From: Lewinellaceae bacterium
Lineage (GTDB): Bacteria; Bacteroidota; Bacteroidia; Chitinophagales; Saprospiraceae
Length of the DNA: 64,000 nucleotides
Direction of reading: 5' to 3'
Assembly (NCBI GenBank): GCA_016716135.1
Contig: JADJWX010000028.1
Coordinates: 62,001-126,000 of the forward strand
Part shown: one piece after another, positions 60,135 to 64,000 of the stretch
Numbering within the stretch: the first letter of the stretch is position 1
How the letters are laid out: each line of letters opens with the position of its first letter
Translations under genes and position numbers: made by a program
The notes under the pieces: generated by a model
Database searches by the model: none
Told to the model about the DNA's origin: nothing
Seen by the model: only the letters and a program-made list of their open reading frames with translations

Positions 60135-60689
60135 ATGTACCGCATTTCCCGGCCACTCGTTCTGGCGCTGCTGTTTGGGGGTTTACTTTTTCCAGGTTTT
60201 CTGGTAGCGCAGTTGTCGTTCCCAACGCCGCCTGCAGCACCCCAGCGCCTGTTTTTTGTGCAGCGCACACCCAATACCAATACCATTGTTTACGACGCCA
60301 ATACTATTGAAAACGGCACAAAATTCGACCCCAAGCAGCCCATCCGCGTATACTGGCTTCGGTACGATGAGCAGGGGCAGGTGGCGCCGTTGTCGTACCT
60401 GCAGCGCACCATGGCCTACGGCGTGGAGGTGCGGTCGTTGAAAAACCAGGTTGGAGAATTTGAATTCAATGTGGTTTCCTACCCCAAGCGCAAGTTGCGC
60501 CTCCTGCTCGACGGCCGGAAACAACCCCGCGCCCTGTTGCAAATTAATGGCCAGGAGGCCTGGCTAAACCGGGTTTTTATAAAAATAGAAGGCAAAAAAG
60601 TTGGCATCATCCCGGATGTAAAATATGTTGAACTGTTTGGAACGGACCCTGCATCCGGCAAAGCCGTTTATGAAAAATTCGTTCCTTAA
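60135..60689 (+). CDS. DUF4833-family exported protein
   Basis: This 184-residue protein has a signal peptide (LALLFGGLLFPGFLVAQ) and the DUF4833 pattern: RLFFVQRTPNTNTIVYDAN, PIRVYWLRYDEQGQVAPLSYLQR, AYGVEV and VFIKIEGKKVGIIPDVKYVELFG. The function is unknown. DUF4833 genes occur next to inositol-lipid genes in Bacteroidota, and here it lies between the phosphatidyltransferase and the PAP2 enzyme with spacings of only a few bases, so it belongs to the same operon. A periplasmic lipid-handling role is possible. Confidence 0.83.
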   Translation: MYRISRPLVLALLFGGLLFPGFLVAQLSFPTPPAAPQRLFFVQRTPNTNTIVYDANTIENGTKFDPKQPIRVYWLRYDEQGQVAPLSYLQRTMAYGVEVRSLKNQVGEFEFNVVSYPKRKLRLLLDGRKQPRALLQINGQEAWLNRVFIKIEGKKVGIIPDVKYVELFGTDPASGKAVYEKFVP

Positions 60690-60697
60690 GTCTTGCC

Positions 60698-61615
60698 ATG
60701 TCTAAGTTTGCGGGTATGAATGCGCGTGTTGTTTTTCCGGTGGGGTCACTGGTTTATTTTTGCTGGTTTTACTATTTCGTCGGGCTGCGCGCCGAGCATA
60801 TCGGCCTTTACATCGGTATGGTGGGCTTTTATTTTGCCAGTGCCGAAACACGCCGGTTGGTTCTTGCCTTTGGCGCCTTCATTGTGTATTGGATCATTTA
60901 TGACTCCCTGCGGGTGGTCCCAAACTATGTGGTCAACCCGATCCACGTGCTCGAACCCTATGTCATTGAAAAAAATTGGTTCGGGATCAGCGGCCCCAAT
61001 GGACTGCCGATTACCCTGAACGAATATTTTGCGCAGCATACTCACCCTGCGCTGGACGTCATTTCAGGCTTGTTTTACCTCGGCTGGGTACCCGTTCCCC
61101 TGGCATTTGCCTATTACCTGCTTCGGACCGACAAACCCCTTTTTATTCGCTTTTCGTATGCCTTTCTTTTCACCAATCTGGTGGGCTTCGCCATTTATTA
61201 TTTGTACCCTGCAGCACCGCCCTGGTACATTGAGTTGCACGGTTTTGAAATAAAACACGGCACCCCGGCAAACCCTGCCGGGCTGCTCAACTTCGACGCA
61301 TTTTTCGGGATCAACCTGTTTTCCGGCATTTACGCGAAAAATGCCAATGTGTTTGCAGCCATCCCGTCGCTGCACTCTGCTTATCCGGTTTTATGCCTGT
61401 TGTACGGCCGCTATTTGGGAAAATGGTGGGTCAACCTCCTGTTTGGTATCTTTGTCGGCGGCATCTGGTTTGCCGCCGTGTATTCACGCCACCATTATGT
61501 GATTGACGTGGCAGCCGGCGCCGCTACGGCGCTTGCCGGGTATTGGCTCTTTGAATACCTGATCAACCAAACGCGCCTCAAAAGTTGGTTGAATGCACTA
61601 CTGCAAAGGATTTAG
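60698..61615 (+). CDS. PAP2-superfamily enzyme, AUR1-like, candidate inositol phosphoceramide synthase
   Basis: This 305-residue membrane protein has about six helices, a family-specific YPAAPPWYIELHG (residues 170-182), the catalytic His226 in IPSLHSAYP, and YSRHHYVIDVAAG with His266 and Asp270, the H-H-D triad of PAP2/AUR1 enzymes. The APPWY element and length match the AUR1-type subgroup that transfers phosphoinositol from phosphatidylinositol to ceramide in fungi. The other genes here supply both phosphatidylinositol and ceramide, so inositol phosphoceramide synthesis is the best inference. A lipid phosphatase role is the alternative. Confidence 0.86.
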   Translation: MSKFAGMNARVVFPVGSLVYFCWFYYFVGLRAEHIGLYIGMVGFYFASAETRRLVLAFGAFIVYWIIYDSLRVVPNYVVNPIHVLEPYVIEKNWFGISGPNGLPITLNEYFAQHTHPALDVISGLFYLGWVPVPLAFAYYLLRTDKPLFIRFSYAFLFTNLVGFAIYYLYPAAPPWYIELHGFEIKHGTPANPAGLLNFDAFFGINLFSGIYAKNANVFAAIPSLHSAYPVLCLLYGRYLGKWWVNLLFGIFVGGIWFAAVYSRHHYVIDVAAGAATALAGYWLFEYLINQTRLKSWLNALLQRI

Positions 61616-61637
61616 TATTTTTCCAGCGATAGCGCCG

Positions 61638-61645
61638 TAACTTTG
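61638..61645 (+). promoter_or_regulatory. -7 promoter box (TAACTTTG) of lpxC-fabZ
   Basis: TAACTTTG fits TAnnTTTG, 26 bases before the ATG at 61672, and marks a separate transcription start for the lipid A genes after the sphingolipid region. Confidence 0.5.
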
Positions 61646-61671
61646 CTGCCCTAACCACGTATTTCCGGATA

Positions 61672-63084
61672 ATGAAACAATTCACCATTAAAAATCCTGT
61701 CACGATTAAGGGCGTAGGTCTGCACACCGGCAAAGCGGTTTCGCTGACTTTCAAGCCGGCCCCGGCCAACCACGGCTACCGGTTCCAACGTATTGACCTG
61801 CCCGAACAACCGGTATTGCCTGCCGATGTCCGCCTGGTTGTTTCCACCAACCGGGGTACCACGTTGCGCAGCGGCGAGGCACAGGTAGCCACTGTCGAAC
61901 ACGTTTTGTCCGCACTAACCGGGTTGGGGATCGACAATGTGCTTATGGAAATTGACGGCGCTGAAATGCCGATCATGGACGGAACCTCCCTCCCTTTTGT
62001 GGAAGCGCTACAACAGGCCGGCCAGGAAGCCCTGGATGCCGACCGGGAATACTTTGTGGTTACCGAACCGATTTCCTATAAAGACGAATTGCTGGGGATC
62101 GAATTACTGGCCCTGCCCGCCGAATCCTTTGAGGCAACCGTCATGATCGATTTTAACTCCAAAGTACTGGGCCAGCAATTTGCCGCCCTGCACACCATGG
62201 AGGACTACCAGGAGGAAATTGCTCCCTGCCGCACGTTTGTGTTTGTGCATGAGTTGGAAAAGCTCCTGGAAATGGGCCTGATCAAAGGGGGCGACATGGA
62301 TAATGCGATCGTGATCGCCGACCGGAAAATGGAACAGGCCGAGCTCGATCGCCTGGCTGAAAAAATGGGAAAGCAATCGATAAAAGTCGATTCGGAAGGG
62401 GTGCTGAACACCGTAAAACTGCATTTTCAAAATGAACCGGCCCGGCATAAACTGCTGGACGTGATTGGCGATCTGGCCCTGATCGGCAAACCCATCCAGG
62501 GTAAGATCGTGGCCACCAAGCCCGGCCATACCGCCAATGTGGAGTTTGCCAAAATTTTGAAAAAACACCTGCTGGAAAAACGGCGCCTGCTGGGTATTCC
62601 CAAATACGACCCGGAAAAAGAGCCGCTGTACGACATCAACAAAATCAGCCAGATGTTGCCGCATCGCTTCCCGTTTTTACTGGTGGACAAAATCATTGAG
62701 CTGACTGAAAATCACGTGGTTGGTGTAAAAAACGTTACCATGAATGAGCCCTTTTTCCAAGGCCATTTCCCGAATAATCCAATCTTTCCGGGTGTATTGC
62801 AAATTGAAGCCATGGCCCAAACCGGCGGTATTCTGGCTTTGCACAACGTGCCTGATCCGGGCAACTGGGATACGTATTTTCTGAAAATCGAAAACACCAA
62901 ATTTAAAGCGAAGGTCGTCCCAGGCGACACCCTAATCCTGAAAATGGAACTTATCGAACCCATCCGGCGCGGCATTGCGCATATGCAGGGAACGGCATAT
63001 GTGGGCAATAAAATTGTGTCGGAAGGTGAGCTCACAGCGCAGATCGTTCGCCGGAACAAGGACGCCAGCGCCAACGAGGCTTGA
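61672..63084 (+). CDS. lpxC-fabZ: bifunctional UDP-3-O-acyl-N-acetylglucosamine deacetylase / 3-hydroxyacyl-ACP dehydratase
   Basis: A 470-residue fusion typical of Bacteroidota. Residues 1-310 are LpxC, the zinc deacetylase that commits UDP-GlcNAc to lipid A: GVGLHTGKAVSLTF, VEHVLSALTGLGIDN with a metal His, DGTSLPFVEAL, and HKLLDVIGDLALIG with the other metal ligands. Residues 320-470 are FabZ, the fatty-acid dehydratase: ISQMLPHRFPFLLVDKI with catalytic His, NEPFFQGHFPNNPIFPGV with catalytic region, and IEAMAQTGGILAL. The order and length match the fused enzyme in the phylum. It precedes lpxA by 95 bases. Confidence 0.96.
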   Translation: MKQFTIKNPVTIKGVGLHTGKAVSLTFKPAPANHGYRFQRIDLPEQPVLPADVRLVVSTNRGTTLRSGEAQVATVEHVLSALTGLGIDNVLMEIDGAEMPIMDGTSLPFVEALQQAGQEALDADREYFVVTEPISYKDELLGIELLALPAESFEATVMIDFNSKVLGQQFAALHTMEDYQEEIAPCRTFVFVHELEKLLEMGLIKGGDMDNAIVIADRKMEQAELDRLAEKMGKQSIKVDSEGVLNTVKLHFQNEPARHKLLDVIGDLALIGKPIQGKIVATKPGHTANVEFAKILKKHLLEKRRLLGIPKYDPEKEPLYDINKISQMLPHRFPFLLVDKIIELTENHVVGVKNVTMNEPFFQGHFPNNPIFPGVLQIEAMAQTGGILALHNVPDPGNWDTYFLKIENTKFKAKVVPGDTLILKMELIEPIRRGIAHMQGTAYVGNKIVSEGELTAQIVRRNKDASANEA

Positions 63085-63179
63085 GATTTTTTAACCGGAA
63101 GTTCTGGCAGGCCACAAGGCGGGATTCCATTTTCACCGCAACCCTGTTGTTCCGCCAGACTTTAAACTGAGCTTTTTCC

Positions 63180-64000
63180 ATGAGCTACACTGACGGCTTG
63201 CGTGTGATCGATCCCAATGCAAAAATTGGCAAAAACGTCACCATAGGGCCATTTACGGTAATAGAAGCAGATGTCATCATTGGCGATGATTGCTGGATAG
63301 GAAACAACGTAACTATTCTCAACGGCGCCCGCATTGGCAATAAATGCAAAATTTTTCCCGGCGCAGTAGTCAGCGCCATACCACAAGATTTGAAATATGC
63401 CGGAGAAAACACGACGCTGGAACTGGGCAACGAGGTGATCGTCCGGGAATGCTGCACCCTTAACCGGGGGACCAGTGAGGCGGAGCGTACGGTAATTGGC
63501 GACAACTGCCTGCTCATGGCTTATGTACATGTTGCGCACGATTGCTTTATCGGCAAAGGCTGCATCCTGGCCAACAATGTAACCCTGGCCGGTCATATTA
63601 CCATCGACCATTACGCCCGCCTGGGCGGCATGGTAGCGGTGCATCAGTTTGTCCGCATAGGTAGCCAGGTAATGATCGGCGGCGGCTCCCTCGTCCGAAA
63701 AGATGTCCCCCCGTATGTTATGGCGGCCCGCGAGCCGCTGTCTTACACCGGTATCAACCGGGTTGGTCTGCAACGGGCAAAGTTTACCCGCGAAGAAATA
63801 CATCATATTGAAGACATCTACCGCATTCTGTTCGTACGCGGCCTTGGCGTAAACAAGGCGCTTTCCGTCATCGAGGAGGAAATTGAAGCATCCAAATACC
63901 GTGACGAAATCACCACCTTCGTACGCAGCGCGAAACGCGGCCTGATGAAAGGTTTCCGTTCGCTTAATGCTGCCGGACGCATAGCTGAACCCGCCCTGTA
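63180..64000 (+). CDS. lpxA: UDP-N-acetylglucosamine acyltransferase, 3' end cut by window edge
   Basis: From ATG 63180 the frame is open to the end of the window (273 codons). It encodes a left-handed beta-helix with hexapeptide repeats (IGKNVTIGPFTVIEAD, IGDDCWIGNNVTILNG, IGNKCKIFPGAVVSAIPQD), the LpxA-typical DLKYAGENTTLELGNEVIVRE, TLNRGTSEAERTVIGD with the catalytic HVAHDCFIGKGCILAN, and the C-terminal helical domain. The enzyme starts lipid A synthesis by adding a 3-hydroxyacyl chain to UDP-GlcNAc. Nearly the whole family length is present. Confidence 0.94.
   Translation, partial: MSYTDGLRVIDPNAKIGKNVTIGPFTVIEADVIIGDDCWIGNNVTILNGARIGNKCKIFPGAVVSAIPQDLKYAGENTTLELGNEVIVRECCTLNRGTSEAERTVIGDNCLLMAYVHVAHDCFIGKGCILANNVTLAGHITIDHYARLGGMVAVHQFVRIGSQVMIGGGSLVRKDVPPYVMAAREPLSYTGINRVGLQRAKFTREEIHHIEDIYRILFVRGLGVNKALSVIEEEIEASKYRDEITTFVRSAKRGLMKGFRSLNAAGRIAEPAL

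Noticed and set aside
1..64000. CRISPR arrays, rRNA, tRNA, insertion sequences, prophage genes
   Set aside because: No regularly spaced repeats, RNA gene sequences, transposase or integrase motifs were seen by reading; the repeats found are palindromic or short tandem types.

Overview
The window looks like the chromosome of a free-living Bacteroidota, most likely of the Saprospiria/Chitinophagia type. The signs are a fused lpxC-fabZ gene, a type IX secretion C-terminal domain on a large PKD protein, hybrid two-component regulators with AraC output domains, families largely confined to this phylum (DUF5777, DUF5686, DUF4833), and several -7 promoter boxes of the Bacteroidota form TAnnTTTG. Shine-Dalgarno sequences are not evident. 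No rRNA, tRNA, CRISPR array, prophage or insertion sequence was seen.

Layout. 1-7.7 kb: an SSS symporter (cut by the left edge) and a small membrane protein, then a hydrolase, an orphan histidine kinase overlapping aroB, and a convergent operon of exported proteins (cytochrome c-like lipoprotein, OB-fold protein, YceI, DUF5777 barrel). 7.9-15.3 kb: a 41-residue membrane protein, uvrA, a MoxR ATPase, and a manganese/iron homeostasis pair (DtxR-type repressor with a likely operator, then an Nramp transporter fused to a Usp domain). 15.6-26 kb: a MACPF pore-forming-type lipoprotein, an unusual operon of an ATP-grasp ligase and two PLP enzymes, and a large hybrid two-component system split by a frameshift. 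A 399-base tract with only two T residues follows (26006-26404). 26.5-33.7 kb: nitroreductase, an unrecognised conserved protein, YqeY, a broken SH3-type exported gene, lptB, and a T9SS-secreted IgGFc-binding/PKD protein. 33.9-47.9 kb: surface-glycan genes (GT2, GDP-mannose 3,5-epimerase-like, methyltransferase, SDR, HAD phosphatase, NeuB, GT-B-like protein, Gfo/Idh, NeuA, Fe/2OG dioxygenase, flippase-like protein), interrupted by a membrane-anchored AraC regulator and housekeeping genes. 48-49.6 kb: Usp protein and recR.

49.7-61.6 kb is the most interesting part. One strand carries what reads as a whole pathway for inositol sphingolipids: a GbsR/MarR-type regulator, a fatty acid 2-hydroxylase, serine palmitoyltransferase, a GNAT-type candidate ceramide synthase, a candidate ketoceramide reductase, myo-inositol-1-phosphate synthase, a PgpA-type phosphatase, GtrA, a DUF5686 outer-membrane barrel, a CDP-alcohol phosphatidyltransferase, DUF4833, and an AUR1-like PAP2 enzyme that could make inositol phosphoceramide. 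Lipid A genes (lpxC-fabZ, lpxA) follow directly, so this is an outer-membrane lipid neighbourhood.

Quality caution. Three otherwise well-conserved genes (the hybrid regulator, lptB and neuA) each lose their frame at a homopolymer A/T run in the way one missing A would cause, and the SH3 gene has several shifts. With the T-depleted tract this suggests residual assembly errors, though biological causes cannot be excluded from sequence alone. Palindromic repeats of several families are scattered through the intergenic regions, and some reach into coding sequence.
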